Assembly (NCBI GenBank): GCA_009842675.1
Contig: VYEX01000025.1
Span: forward strand, 1-35,404
Length of the DNA: 35,404 nucleotides
Origin: Acidimicrobiia bacterium
GTDB lineage: Bacteria > Actinomycetota > Acidimicrobiia > Acidimicrobiales > Bin134
Reading direction: 5' to 3'
A model generated the notes under the pieces. That model searched no databases. It saw nothing but the letters and a program-made list of their open reading frames with translations, and had not been told where the DNA came from. A program made the position numbers and the translations under genes. Of the stretch, positions 17,717-25,260 are shown one piece after another. Numbering within the stretch: the first letter of the stretch is position 1; the number at the start of each line of letters is the position of its first letter.

Positions 17717-18178
17717 ATGGAGCAGTGGGAATTAATCGCTCGAGAATCAATCCGGGACTTGGTGGCCCGGTACAACGCCAACGGCGACTCGGGCCGTTTC
17801 GACCAGGTCATGGACCTGTTCGCCTCCGACGCCATCATGCGAACGCCGACTCAGCCCGACAAGTACGGCATCGACGAGATCCGCACCATTTTCACCGGGG
17901 CCCAAGACACTTTGTCCGACATTGGCGGCGGCACTCCCAAGTACATCCGCCACCACACCGCCACCCACCAGATCGACCTTCTCTCGCCCACCGAGGCCAA
18001 TGGCCGCTGCTACTACCACGTGATCATGGAGCACGGCCTCGACCACTGGGGCCGCTACATCGACCGTTACGGCGTGGTGGACGGCCGGTGGCTCTTCACG
18101 GAGCGGTCGGTGACCATGGACGGCTACATCCCCGGTGGTTGGGGCGACCACAACGCCAGCCGAGGCAAGGATTATTAG
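17717..18178 (+). CDS. SnoaL-like / NTF2-like protein
   Basis: The 153-residue protein has the cone-shaped NTF2-like fold pattern. An N-terminal helix (ESIRDLVARYNANGDSGRFDQVMDLFASDAIM) matches 'I..l..rY....D.gd.d.l..lFa.DA'. It is followed by GIDEIRTIFTGAQ, a strand YIRHHTATHQIDLL, YYHVIMEHGLDHWGRYIDRYGVVDGRWLFTERSV ('Gry.D.y...dGrW.i..R.v') and a short tail. Members are steroid-isomerase-, polyketide-cyclase- or dehydratase-like, or bind small hydrophobic ligands. No catalytic assignment can be made. It is divergent from the thiolase-like gene, which fits a lipid- or steroid-type pathway, and precedes vapBC. Confidence 0.82.
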   Translation: MEQWELIARESIRDLVARYNANGDSGRFDQVMDLFASDAIMRTPTQPDKYGIDEIRTIFTGAQDTLSDIGGGTPKYIRHHTATHQIDLLSPTEANGRCYYHVIMEHGLDHWGRYIDRYGVVDGRWLFTERSVTMDGYIPGGWGDHNASRGKDY

Positions 18179-18190
18179 ACTCTCTACACC

Positions 18191-18226
18191 TGTTATACAC
18201 GCTGTACATTTATAATGTGTATAACA
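18191..18226 (+). promoter_or_regulatory. vapBC promoter and operator: 10-bp inverted repeat around TATAAT
   Basis: TGTTATACAC (18191-18200) and GTGTATAACA (18217-18226) are perfect inverted arms separated by 16 bp. A consensus -10, TATAAT, sits at 18211-18216 directly before the right arm, which itself holds TATAAC (18220-18225), eight bases before the vapB ATG. Such a site fits autorepression by a VapB-VapC complex. This stretch is strikingly AT-rich compared with its surroundings. Confidence 0.7.
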
Positions 18227-18233
18227 TGGCCAT

Positions 18234-18467
18234 ATGGAGCAGCCCAGCACCCGTACTCGCACCAATATCGAGATTGACGATCAGCTCCTCGACGTGGTGA
18301 TGCGCCGGTACAACTTGCGCACCAAGACAGAAGCCGTTGACATCGCCTTAAGCCGACTAGCAGGACTTCCTCTAACTACTCAAGAAATTTTGGGAATGCA
18401 GGGAGCGCAACTCATCGGCGACATCCCGCCCGACACCGGCCTCCACCCCATCGGGTTCCAGACGTGA
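18234..18467 (+). CDS. vapB: VapB-type antitoxin
   Basis: The 77-residue protein carries a VapB antitoxin domain: a basic start (TRTRTNIEIDDQLLDVVMRRY) with a ribbon-like strand, then TKTEAVDIALSRLAG, the 'tkteaV..AL..l' helix of ribbon-helix-helix DNA-binding antitoxins. The C-terminal half (about 45-77) would wrap the toxin. It should neutralise VapC and, with it, repress the operon through the palindrome just upstream. Its TGA overlaps the vapC GTG by four bases (GTGA), so translation is coupled. No Shine-Dalgarno is evident, fitting a short or absent leader. Confidence 0.88.
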   Translation: MEQPSTRTRTNIEIDDQLLDVVMRRYNLRTKTEAVDIALSRLAGLPLTTQEILGMQGAQLIGDIPPDTGLHPIGFQT

Positions 18468-18868
18468 TCCTGGCTGACACCTCGGCGTGGATGGAGTACG
18501 ACCGAGGCACCGATTCCCCTGCCCACCGAAAACTGGTCGAACTCATCGCCGAAGGCGGCCAAAACGTGGCCGTCACCGAACCGGTTCTCATGGAGGTGCT
18601 GGGAGGGGCCAATGACGACCAAAACCACCAACGGCTCTACAACCTGCTGACGTCGTTGTCGTGGCTGGCCATGAACCCGGCCGCCGACTTCGAGGGCGCG
18701 GCCCGCATCAACCGGGTCTGCCGAACCAGTGGGGTGGCCGCACCGGGCTACATCGTTTGCATGATCGCCAACATCGCCATGCGAACCGAATCAGAGATCC
18801 TCACCGCCGACCAGGACTTTCACCGTGTGGCCGAGCTATTCCCCCTCAAGTTCGCAGCGATGCCCTAG
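18464..18868 (+). CDS. vapC: VapC-type PIN-domain toxin with altered active site
   Basis: The 134-residue PIN-domain protein begins ILADTSAWMEY (D5), continues VTEPVLMEVLGGA (E44), and has TADQDFHRV (D116, D118) near the end. PIN ribonucleases normally have another acidic residue in a 'vDclIAa.A' helix. Here that helix reads GYIVCMIANIAMR and the position is Val98, codon GTT at 18755-18757. Functional VapC toxins cleave tRNA or rRNA with metal held by these acidic residues, so this copy may have weak or no nuclease activity while still binding VapB and DNA. The GTG start overlaps the vapB stop. The stop overlaps the convergent amidohydrolase stop by four bases. Confidence 0.85.
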   Translation: MILADTSAWMEYDRGTDSPAHRKLVELIAEGGQNVAVTEPVLMEVLGGANDDQNHQRLYNLLTSLSWLAMNPAADFEGAARINRVCRTSGVAAPGYIVCMIANIAMRTESEILTADQDFHRVAELFPLKFAAMP

Positions 18869-20562
18869 GGCGACGGGGTATTGGCGTCGAGCACCGCACC
18901 GGGCTTGGCGCCGGTAAGCGACCCCTCCACCTGGGTCACCACGCCGTTGACCGCGGTGGCCCGGTAGCCGCCAGCCGGCCGTCGCAAGCGGGGAGCGCCC
19001 GAGGGCAGGTCGGACACGAAACCGTCGATATCCCACGACAGCTCGTCCAAGTCGAACACCGTCACATCGCCGGCATAGCCGGGCAGCAGGCGTCCCCGGT
19101 CGTTGAACCCCAAGATCTCGGCTTGTCGACCGGTGATCTCATAGACCGCCCGCTCAAGTTCCAGGTCGCCCCGGTCGCGCACATGGCGGGTCAAGAGCAG
19201 GGTGGTGTCGCCCGCCGCACACATCATCTGCACGTGCGCTCCGGCGTCGGAAGCGCTGATGAGACAGCGCTCGTCGGCGATCATCTGGGCCACGCCGTCG
19301 GTGTTGCTGTTGCTCACCCCCATGGCCACCACCCCGGGCTCCAAGTCGTTCTCCAGAATCCAGTCGGCAAAAACGTCCGAAGGATGCCCGCCTCGAACCT
19401 CGGTCAGATCGGCCAGAGAGCGGCCCAGCCAAGCCTCGTTGTCGGGACGAGTCACCGAGGTGAACCGCGCGAAGTCGGGCCGGTTGATGGGGAACAGCGA
19501 CTTCTCGGTGGCGTCCCACTCATTGCGGGCAATCTCCCGCCAGCCGGGATCGGCCAGCATCTCCTGTCGGGCCTGCCCCTTGACCCCCATTATCTGGTTC
19601 CATCCTTTGGGGAGCATCATGAACACCATGGTCTGCTCCCAGCTCACATTGAGGTCCACGGTGCGGGGCGAGGAGATGGGCCACATGTCGCAGCCCTCAT
19701 CCCGAATCGCCTGGGTGAACGCCATGTATTCCTCTGGACGGTGCGGGGCCATGTCGCTGTGGGAAATCCCGTTCCAGATAGAGGCCACCCCTCGGGGACC
19801 GAGCACCCGGGCCATCCGCCGGATATCGGCTTCGGGATCATCGCCAGTGAGGTTGGGGATGAACTCGACCAATCCGTGGCCCGCGGCAGACAGCACATCG
19901 GCCAACGCGCTCAACTCCCCATCGCAGGCCAGCCGACTGGGCACCGGGCGGCTCCGCCGGTCCAAATCGAAGAATGAGGTGCTGAAGCCATAGCAACCTG
20001 CCTCCATGGCATCGGCCATTTCTGAGGCCATAGCGGCAATCTCGTCCGCAGTTGCCTCTCGGGTCCAGGCATCGTCACCCATGACGTAGATCCGCAACAT
20101 GGAATGGCCGATCAGCGATGCCATGTTCAGCGCTATTCCTCCTTGGTTCATGGCATCGCGGTATTGGCGCCAAGAACCCCAAGTCCAGGGAACACCCGAC
20201 TCGAAGTCGGCCACCGGCATGTCCTCGATGTAGCAGAACACGTCGATGAGCTCGTCAAGATCCTCGGGCTTTGCCGGGGCCAGCGACAGCGAACAATTGC
20301 CGATCAATGCAGTGGTCACCCCGTGCTGGGGCATTGGGTCGCAACCCCGATCCCAGAACATCGACGGATCCAGATGGGTGTGGGAGTCGATGAACCCAGG
20401 GGTCACGTAGCAGCCGCCGGCATCCAGTTCGGTCTCACCATCGGGGGCCAGACTGGGACCAACCTCAGTGACAACGCCTCCGTTGATGCGCACATCGGCG
20501 GTCCGGGCCGGAACCCCGGTACCGTCGATCAGATTGCCGCCGCGAATGATCAGGTCAGACAT
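18865..20562 (-). CDS. N-acyl-D-amino-acid deacylase-like amidohydrolase
   Basis: The 565-residue metal-dependent hydrolase resembles D-aminoacylases and dihydroorotase-like enzymes. The N-terminal beta-sandwich strand LIIRGGNLIDGTGVPARTADVRINGG precedes VTPGFIDSHTHLDPS (metal-binding H.H). GVTTALIGNCSLSLAP is the 'GvTt.v.GNcG.s.aP' block with the metal-ligand Cys typical of this group, LIGHSMLR supplies a His, and LISASDAGAH has the catalytic Asp. The C-terminal LLPGYAGDVTVFDLDEL returns to the sandwich. The family hydrolyses N-acyl-D-amino acids or cyclic amides; the true substrate is unknown. ATG 20562 was chosen over an upstream start because TATCGT lies seven bases before it. Divergent from a SnoaL-like gene. 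Confidence 0.88.
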   Translation of the reverse strand: MSDLIIRGGNLIDGTGVPARTADVRINGGVVTEVGPSLAPDGETELDAGGCYVTPGFIDSHTHLDPSMFWDRGCDPMPQHGVTTALIGNCSLSLAPAKPEDLDELIDVFCYIEDMPVADFESGVPWTWGSWRQYRDAMNQGGIALNMASLIGHSMLRIYVMGDDAWTREATADEIAAMASEMADAMEAGCYGFSTSFFDLDRRSRPVPSRLACDGELSALADVLSAAGHGLVEFIPNLTGDDPEADIRRMARVLGPRGVASIWNGISHSDMAPHRPEEYMAFTQAIRDEGCDMWPISSPRTVDLNVSWEQTMVFMMLPKGWNQIMGVKGQARQEMLADPGWREIARNEWDATEKSLFPINRPDFARFTSVTRPDNEAWLGRSLADLTEVRGGHPSDVFADWILENDLEPGVVAMGVSNSNTDGVAQMIADERCLISASDAGAHVQMMCAAGDTTLLLTRHVRDRGDLELERAVYEITGRQAEILGFNDRGRLLPGYAGDVTVFDLDELSWDIDGFVSDLPSGAPRLRRPAGGYRATAVNGVVTQVEGSLTGAKPGAVLDANTPSP

Positions 20563-20575
20563 GGGCCAAACGATA
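20563..20575 (-). promoter_or_regulatory. -10 TATCGT, N7, ATG of the deacylase-like gene
   Basis: TATCGT is on the minus strand at 20575-20570, seven bases before ATG 20562. It excludes the upstream in-frame ATG at 20580 as the start, because that codon would lie upstream of the -10. Confidence 0.5.
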
Positions 20576-20637
20576 AACAACAGAACTACTTCTCATCTCA
20601 TCAGCGCCGAGGCACTTCCGCGATAGAAAATAGGACT

Positions 20638-21159
20638 ATGACCGATCCCATCAGCACTGACGCCCTTGAAACACTGGCCGCCAAGCAAGCCATCACCGAG
20701 GTGATCTACGGCTACTGCCGAGCGCTCGACCGGATGGACAAGGATGCGGCCTACGCGGTCTGGCACTCCGACGGGACCGCCGATTACGGCGAGGACATCT
20801 ACCAGGGAACCGGTTGGGGATTCGTGGACTGGGTCTGGACAGCCCACGCCGCCATGTCCACCCATAGCCACCAGATCACCAACGTGTTGATCAAGGTGGA
20901 CGGTGACCGAGCCGTCAGTGAGGCCTATGTGACCGTCGCGCTGCGCACCCTGCCGTTCGGCGAGAGTGCCGATGTCGCCGACATCTACAGCCGAGGCCGC
21001 TACGTCGACCAGTGGTCCCACCGGGATGGGCGGTGGGCCATCGACCACCGCAATTACATCACCGACCACTCCGTGACCTTGCCCAATTCAGACCCGCCCC
21101 CCCACGATCCCCGGTCAATCCGCGGCCCCGAAGATCCATCGGTCGTGCTGTTTGGCTAA
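20638..21159 (+). CDS. SnoaL-like / NTF2-like protein
   Basis: The 173-residue protein belongs to the same broad fold as the one at 17717 but is clearly diverged. ALETLAAKQAITEVIYGYCRALDRMDKDAAYAVWHSDGTADYG matches the 'l..r.aI.dvi.rY.ra.Dr.D.......fhpDa..dyG' signature of the SnoaL_4 type found in aromatic-ring-hydroxylating and steroid-catabolic clusters. HSHQITNVLIKVDGDRAVSEAYVTV and GRYVDQWSHRDGRWAIDHRNYITD complete the fold. No enzymatic role can be assigned. It is divergent from the deacylase-like gene with a 75-bp gap; an AT-rich stretch (20621-20637) before the ATG may hold its -10, but no clean TANNNT-N6 match is present. Confidence 0.82.
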   Translation: MTDPISTDALETLAAKQAITEVIYGYCRALDRMDKDAAYAVWHSDGTADYGEDIYQGTGWGFVDWVWTAHAAMSTHSHQITNVLIKVDGDRAVSEAYVTVALRTLPFGESADVADIYSRGRYVDQWSHRDGRWAIDHRNYITDHSVTLPNSDPPPHDPRSIRGPEDPSVVLFG

Positions 21160-21189
21160 CTGTCAACACTTCTATCGCGCGCTGACGAG

Positions 21190-21219
21190 TTGATCTGATA
21201 TAGCGAATCGATATAATCG
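21190..21219 (+). promoter_or_regulatory. padR promoter with candidate self-operator
   Basis: TTGATC (21190-21195), 16 bp, and TATAAT (21212-21217) form a good sigma-70 promoter; the ATG is nine bases after the -10. Within it, GATATA occurs twice and ATCGATAT (21207-21214) is followed by AATCG. The same ATCGATAT word, followed by TCAATCG, recurs upstream of ino1. Confidence 0.6.
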
Positions 21220-21226
21220 TGATCTC

Positions 21227-21826
21227 ATGTTGGATCTCGCGGTGCTTGGACTGCTCAAAGAGGGCGACCTCCACGGCTACGAGCTGAACAAGCGCCTCAA
21301 GTCTCTGGTCGGCGGATACGCCAACTCCTACGGTGCGCTTTATCCCGCCTTGGCCCGCTTGGAGCGCCGCGGCTGGGTGAGCTCCACCGCGGTGGCCCCC
21401 GAGCTTGTCACCGATGAGCAGACTTCAGAGGGACACCCTCGTCGCAATCGAAAGCGCAGCACGCGGTCCAAGTCGGGCCGAACCCGCAAGGTGTACCAGA
21501 TTACCGAGGCCGGCGAAGACCACCTGCTGGAGCTGTTGCAAGAAGACGCCAACAATGAACGCCGCTTTCGCTTGCAGCTGGCCTTCTGCCGTTTTCTTCC
21601 CCCCGACCGGCGACTGGCGCTCTTCGAATTGCGCCGCGCCCATCTGGTCAGCCTGCAAGCCATGGCCCGCCGCGATCCCGTTCACTCCAACGACCCCTAC
21701 GTTCGCTCCCTGTTCGAGAGAGACCAAGAGCGCCGAGAACACGACTTGGCCTGGCTCGACCGGCTAATCGCCGACGAGCAGAGCAAACGCCAGAGCGGGG
21801 CCAACCCCGATCCAATCGACCCATGA
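21227..21826 (+). CDS. PadR-family transcriptional regulator
   Basis: The 199-residue protein has a PadR winged helix: [26 protein letters not shown], then [20 protein letters not shown] (recognition region) and [18 protein letters not shown] (end of the wing). The wing contains an unusually long, strongly basic insert (about 60-88, with RRNRKRSTR and KSGRTRK). The C-terminal half is a coiled-coil-like dimerisation domain ([27 protein letters not shown]). It lies 43 bp upstream of ino1 on the same strand. A PadR-like gene next to ino1 is also found in mycobacteria (Rv0047c and Rv0046c), so it probably controls inositol synthesis and itself. The effector is unknown. Confidence 0.92.
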   Translation: MLDLAVLGLLKEGDLHGYELNKRLKSLVGGYANSYGALYPALARLERRGWVSSTAVAPELVTDEQTSEGHPRRNRKRSTRSKSGRTRKVYQITEAGEDHLLELLQEDANNERRFRLQLAFCRFLPPDRRLALFELRRAHLVSLQAMARRDPVHSNDPYVRSLFERDQERREHDLAWLDRLIADEQSKRQSGANPDPIDP

Positions 21827-21835
21827 TCAACGACG

Positions 21836-21860
21836 ATCGATATTCAATCGCCCAGGGAGG
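21836..21860 (+). promoter_or_regulatory. Candidate PadR site and Shine-Dalgarno upstream of ino1
   Basis: ATCGATAT (21836-21843) repeats the word in the padR promoter. AGGGAGG (21854-21860) is a strong ribosome-binding site nine bases before the ATG, in contrast to the many leaderless-type starts nearby. Confidence 0.5.
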
Positions 21861-21869
21861 GCAACTGCT

Positions 21870-22952
21870 ATGAGCAATCCCATTCGCATCGCAATCGCCG
21901 GTGTCGGCAACTGCGCCAGCTCTTTGGTGCAGGGCCTGTACTACTACGCCGACGCCGAACCCGATGACCATGTCCCCGGCCTGATGCACGTGGTGCTCGG
22001 GGGCTACCACATCAACGACGTCGAGCCGGTGGCGGCATTCGACGTGGACGCATCCAAGGTCGGCCTGGATCTGGGCAAGGCCATCAGCGCCGAACCCAAC
22101 AACACCGTGCAGTTCTGCGACGTTCCCGAGCTGGGTGTGAGGGTGCAGCGGGCCCCCACGCTGGACGGATTCGGCGAGTACTACCGCACCCAGTGCGAGG
22201 AATCCCCGGCTGAGCCGATCGACGTGGCCGACGCCCTGCGGGAATCCGGCGCCGACGTGCTCATCTCCTATTTGCCGGTTGGCTCCGAAGAAGCCCAGCG
22301 CTACTACGCCGAGTGCTGCCTCGAAGCCGGTGTGGCCTTCGTAAACGCCATCCCGGTGTTCATCGCCTCGGACCCGGAGTGGGCCCAGCGCTTCACCGAC
22401 GCCGGTGTCCCGGTGGTGGGCGACGACATCAAGAGCCAGGTGGGCGCCACGATTCTGCACCGCACGCTGGCCCGGCTCTATGAGGACCGCGGGGTGGAAC
22501 TCGACCGCACCTACCAGCTCAACTTCGGCGGGAACATGGACTTCATGAACATGCTGGAGCGGTCCCGGCTGGTGTCCAAGAAGATATCCAAGACCCAATC
22601 GGTCACCAGCCAGCTCGAAAAGGGCATCGCCGCCGACGACGTTCACATCGGCCCCAGCGACCATGTCCCGTGGCTAAACGACCGGAAGTGGGCCCACATC
22701 CGCCTCGAAGGCCGGGGCTTCGGCGACGTGCCCCTCAATATCGATCTCAAGCTCGAGGTGGTGGACTCACCCAACTCCGCCGGCGTCATCATCGACGCCC
22801 TGCGCTGCGCCAAGCTCGGCTTGGACCACGGCGTCGGCGGACCGCTGCTCGGCCCGTCGGCCTATTTCATGAAGAGCCCGCCCATCCAGTACCGCGACGA
22901 GGCGGCCCGCGAAATGGTCGAGGCCTACGCCCGAGGCGAGGTCAGCCAGTAG
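21870..22952 (+). CDS. ino1: Inositol-3-phosphate synthase
   Basis: The 360-residue enzyme converts glucose-6-phosphate to inositol-3-phosphate with NAD+, in the cytosol, the first step towards phosphatidylinositol, mycothiol-type thiols and inositol lipids. The NAD-binding opening is [21 protein letters not shown], close to the mycobacterial '[17 protein letters not shown].yY'. [16 protein letters not shown] follows, then the core blocks [56 protein letters not shown] and GPSDHVPWL, with conserved Lys residues for the active site. Length matches actinobacterial enzymes. Regulation by the adjacent PadR is likely. Its end overlaps the convergent CCA-transferase gene by 11 bp. Confidence 0.96.
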   Translation: MSNPIRIAIAGVGNCASSLVQGLYYYADAEPDDHVPGLMHVVLGGYHINDVEPVAAFDVDASKVGLDLGKAISAEPNNTVQFCDVPELGVRVQRAPTLDGFGEYYRTQCEESPAEPIDVADALRESGADVLISYLPVGSEEAQRYYAECCLEAGVAFVNAIPVFIASDPEWAQRFTDAGVPVVGDDIKSQVGATILHRTLARLYEDRGVELDRTYQLNFGGNMDFMNMLERSRLVSKKISKTQSVTSQLEKGIAADDVHIGPSDHVPWLNDRKWAHIRLEGRGFGDVPLNIDLKLEVVDSPNSAGVIIDALRCAKLGLDHGVGGPLLGPSAYFMKSPPIQYRDEAAREMVEAYARGEVSQ

Positions 22953-24180
22953 GCAGGAAATCGCGCCACGCCAGGAGGTGGGCACGGGCCTCATCGGGAG
23001 ACAGGGGGCCGGAATCGAGGCGGTGGCGGCGGAGTTCCTCGACGGCTGCGCCCACGGCAGGACCGGGTTCCAGCTCCAGCAAGCCCATGATCTCCTCACC
23101 ATCGAGCACCGGGGGTCCGCACAAGTCGGGCTCTGCTTCCACGAGGACGGCCACGTCGGCAGCCAACAAGCCCACATCACCCATAGCCGACGCCACCGCC
23201 ACCGATTCATCGACGTGGGGACCAGCGTTGACCACCCAACGGCGCAATTCGGCCACGTCTTGGGGAGGCTGACCGACCGCCTGATGCGCCGAGGTCAGAA
23301 TTGCGGCCACCGCCCGACTGACCGTGGTAGATGCCCGCCGCTCGGCCAACGCCCTCTGAACATCAGCGGGCGTTCCCGCATCAGCCAGCAGCGCGGCCAG
23401 CCGCGTCGTCGGATCATCGCCCACCTGACTAAGTCGGCCGACTGCGGCTGTACCGTCTCCCACTGGGCCTAGAACCCGCTCGCCCAAACCAGTCTGGAAC
23501 AGCATCTCGAAGCCAGGGCCGGGTTTGGAAATCGAGAGCAGCCGGTCTAGTTCGTCGCGAATCCGCTCGTCGGCCACGATGCTGAGGCGCTCGGCCATGG
23601 CGATCATGGCGGCAACCAGCGCTGGTTCCGCGGTCAACTCGAACTGGGCCAAAAACCGCGCTGCCCGCAGCATGCGCAAGGGATCGTCGCTGAACGTTGC
23701 CTCAGGGTCCAGAGGCGTGCGGAGACGACGGTTGGCCAAGTCAGCGGCCCCGCCAAAGGGATCCACCAACCCGCCATCGGGCAATTCCACCGCCATGGCG
23801 TTGATGGTGAAGTCGCGTCGGGAAAGATCGACCTCGATGGCGTCGGCAAAATCCACGTCGGGCTTGCGGGAGCCAGGCTGGTACCGCTCGGTGCGGTGGG
23901 TGGTTATCTCAACTCGCCGATCGCCCCGGCGGGCCCCGATGGTCCCAAAGCGCTCCCCCTGGGTCCACAAGGTGTCAGCCCAGCCCTCCAAGATCGACTT
24001 CACCGTTGGCGGCTGGGCATCGGTGGTGAGATCCAGATCAAAGGAGGTGTCCAACGGCAAGTCCAGCAAGGCGTCGCGCACCACCCCGCCCACCAGAAAA
24101 ACCCGATGGCCGCCAGCAGCAAACCTCTCGGCCAGCTCGCGGGCTTCCTCGCGGACAGGGGTCAGAGGTTCCAAGCTCAC
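22942..24180 (-). CDS. CCA tRNA nucleotidyltransferase
   Basis: The 412-residue class II nucleotidyltransferase has [12 protein letters not shown] (31-36 core), the catalytic carboxylates in FDLDLTTDA (D48, D50), the template-type motif [11 protein letters not shown] (120-130), [10 protein letters not shown] and the ATP-recognition helix [12 protein letters not shown]. It adds or repairs the 3'-CCA of tRNAs; bacterial poly(A) polymerase is the alternative for the family, less likely in actinobacteria. The C-terminal HD-type half lacks a clear HD motif. The frame is open further upstream, but the GTG at 24180 overlaps the HDAC stop (GTGA), giving translational coupling. The equivalent mycobacterial gene (pcnA) also lies near a DUF6049 gene. 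Confidence 0.92.
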   Translation of the reverse strand: MSLEPLTPVREEARELAERFAAGGHRVFLVGGVVRDALLDLPLDTSFDLDLTTDAQPPTVKSILEGWADTLWTQGERFGTIGARRGDRRVEITTHRTERYQPGSRKPDVDFADAIEVDLSRRDFTINAMAVELPDGGLVDPFGGAADLANRRLRTPLDPEATFSDDPLRMLRAARFLAQFELTAEPALVAAMIAMAERLSIVADERIRDELDRLLSISKPGPGFEMLFQTGLGERVLGPVGDGTAAVGRLSQVGDDPTTRLAALLADAGTPADVQRALAERRASTTVSRAVAAILTSAHQAVGQPPQDVAELRRWVVNAGPHVDESVAVASAMGDVGLLAADVAVLVEAEPDLCGPPVLDGEEIMGLLELEPGPAVGAAVEELRRHRLDSGPLSPDEARAHLLAWRDFLPTG

Positions 24181-25175
24181 GACAACAATGAGGCCGCCGC
24201 GGCGGCCACCTCCGCACCCGGTCCGCCCCCGGTGGCCGGTTCCGGACGCCACTCGGTCCCTGCCAATGCGGCCACCGCGGCGGCGGCTGAGTCGGCTAGA
24301 GCATCCAGGTCATAGCCCCCTTCCAGGAAGGCGATCCGCCGGCCAGGAGGAACCACCTGAATAACAGCATTGGTGAGATCGGCAAAGTCTCCGGCGGCCA
24401 AGCCCAGGCTGGTCAGCGGGTCGGCCCGGTGGGCGTCGAATCCGGCTGACAGCACCAGCCAATCAGGAGCGAACGCCTCCACCGCGGGCAGAACGGCCTC
24501 TTCCCATCCTCGTTGGTAGACGTCGCCGGTCGCTCCCTCGGGCATGGGCAGATTGATGGTGGTGCCCGCACCGGCCGCCGCGCCCCGTTCCAGCAGACCA
24601 CCGGTCCCCGGATAAAACGGGTACTGGTGCCACGACACGTACATCACCCGGCCGTCTTCCCAGAACACGTCCTGGGTGCCGTTGCCGTGGTGGGCGTCGT
24701 AGTCCACCACCAGAACCCTTTCGCCCCGTTCTGCCAGTGCCCGAGCACAGATGGCCGCGCTGTTGAACATGCAGAAGCCCATCGACCGCACCGGAGTGGC
24801 GTGGTGGCCCGGAGGGCGCACAGCGCAGAACGCGGCATCAGCTTCTCCGCTGTCCAAGCCCTCGATAGCCGCCAAGCCCGCCCCCGCAGCCAGCCGAGCC
24901 GCCTCCTCCGAATCGGCCGACAGCACCGTGTCGGGGTCGAGCCGACCACCTCCGGCTTGGGCTACCTGCTGCACCGCGTCGAGCACCGCGGGATGGTGGA
25001 CCGACAAGAGCTCGGCGTCAGTGGCCAAACGGGGCTCGGTGGGAACAAGGGCGTCGCCTAGGTCGGCCTGCCGCACCCCGTCGATCACGGCCCGCAGGCG
25101 GTCAGGCCGCTCCGGATGGGCCCGCCCGGTGTCGTGGTCTAGGAACCGATCATCGGTGATCCAAAGAACCGCCAC
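24177..25175 (-). CDS. Histone-deacetylase-like amidohydrolase / acetylpolyamine deacetylase family
   Basis: The 332-residue zinc hydrolase has all family landmarks: HDTGRAHPERPDRL at about 14-27, VRPPGHHA with the catalytic His pair (124-125), GFCMFNSAAI, VLVVDYDAHHGNGTQD with zinc ligands D160 and H162, HQYPFYPGTG, LVLSAGFDAHRADPL with the third zinc ligand D247, and LEGGYD with Y288. It should remove acetyl or acyl groups from lysine side chains or polyamines in the cytosol; bacterial substrates are mostly undefined. The GTG at 25175 lies six bases after TACCGT on the minus strand. It is the first gene of a two-gene unit with the CCA transferase, joined by a four-base overlap. Confidence 0.93.
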   Translation of the reverse strand: MAVLWITDDRFLDHDTGRAHPERPDRLRAVIDGVRQADLGDALVPTEPRLATDAELLSVHHPAVLDAVQQVAQAGGGRLDPDTVLSADSEEAARLAAGAGLAAIEGLDSGEADAAFCAVRPPGHHATPVRSMGFCMFNSAAICARALAERGERVLVVDYDAHHGNGTQDVFWEDGRVMYVSWHQYPFYPGTGGLLERGAAAGAGTTINLPMPEGATGDVYQRGWEEAVLPAVEAFAPDWLVLSAGFDAHRADPLTSLGLAAGDFADLTNAVIQVVPPGRRIAFLEGGYDLDALADSAAAAVAALAGTEWRPEPATGGGPGAEVAAAAASLLS

Positions 25176-25187
25176 AACCCCACGGTA
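25176..25187 (-). promoter_or_regulatory. -10 TACCGT, N6, GTG of the HDAC-like / CCA transferase unit
   Basis: TACCGT on the minus strand (25187-25182) is six bases before GTG 25175. It decides the HDAC-like start against longer upstream readings in the same frame. Confidence 0.5.
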
Positions 25188-25248
25188 CCCCCGCTGTCTC
25201 AGCCGACCCCTCCAATATCCCCGTGCAGCCATCTCGAATGCAGGCCAC

Positions 25249-25260
25249 TAGCCTCATCCC
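25249..25260 (+). promoter_or_regulatory. -10 TAGCCT, N6, ATG of the GNAT gene
   Basis: TAGCCT at 25249-25254 is six bases before the first of two adjacent ATGs at 25261. It probably drives the GNAT, DUF6049-like and degV unit. Confidence 0.5.

Noticed and set aside
18179..18868. vapBC as part of a mobile element
   Set aside because: No integrase, terminal repeats or target duplication are visible; only the AT-rich operator stands out.
20621..20637. A TANNNT-N6 promoter for the second SnoaL-like gene
   Set aside because: TAGAAA and TAGGAC are present but the final T or the spacing does not fit; I did not count it in the leaderless set.
21160..21195. Inverted TCAAC / GTTGA pair upstream of padR as an operator
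   Set aside because: Five-base arms with a loop of about 20 bases are expected by chance.
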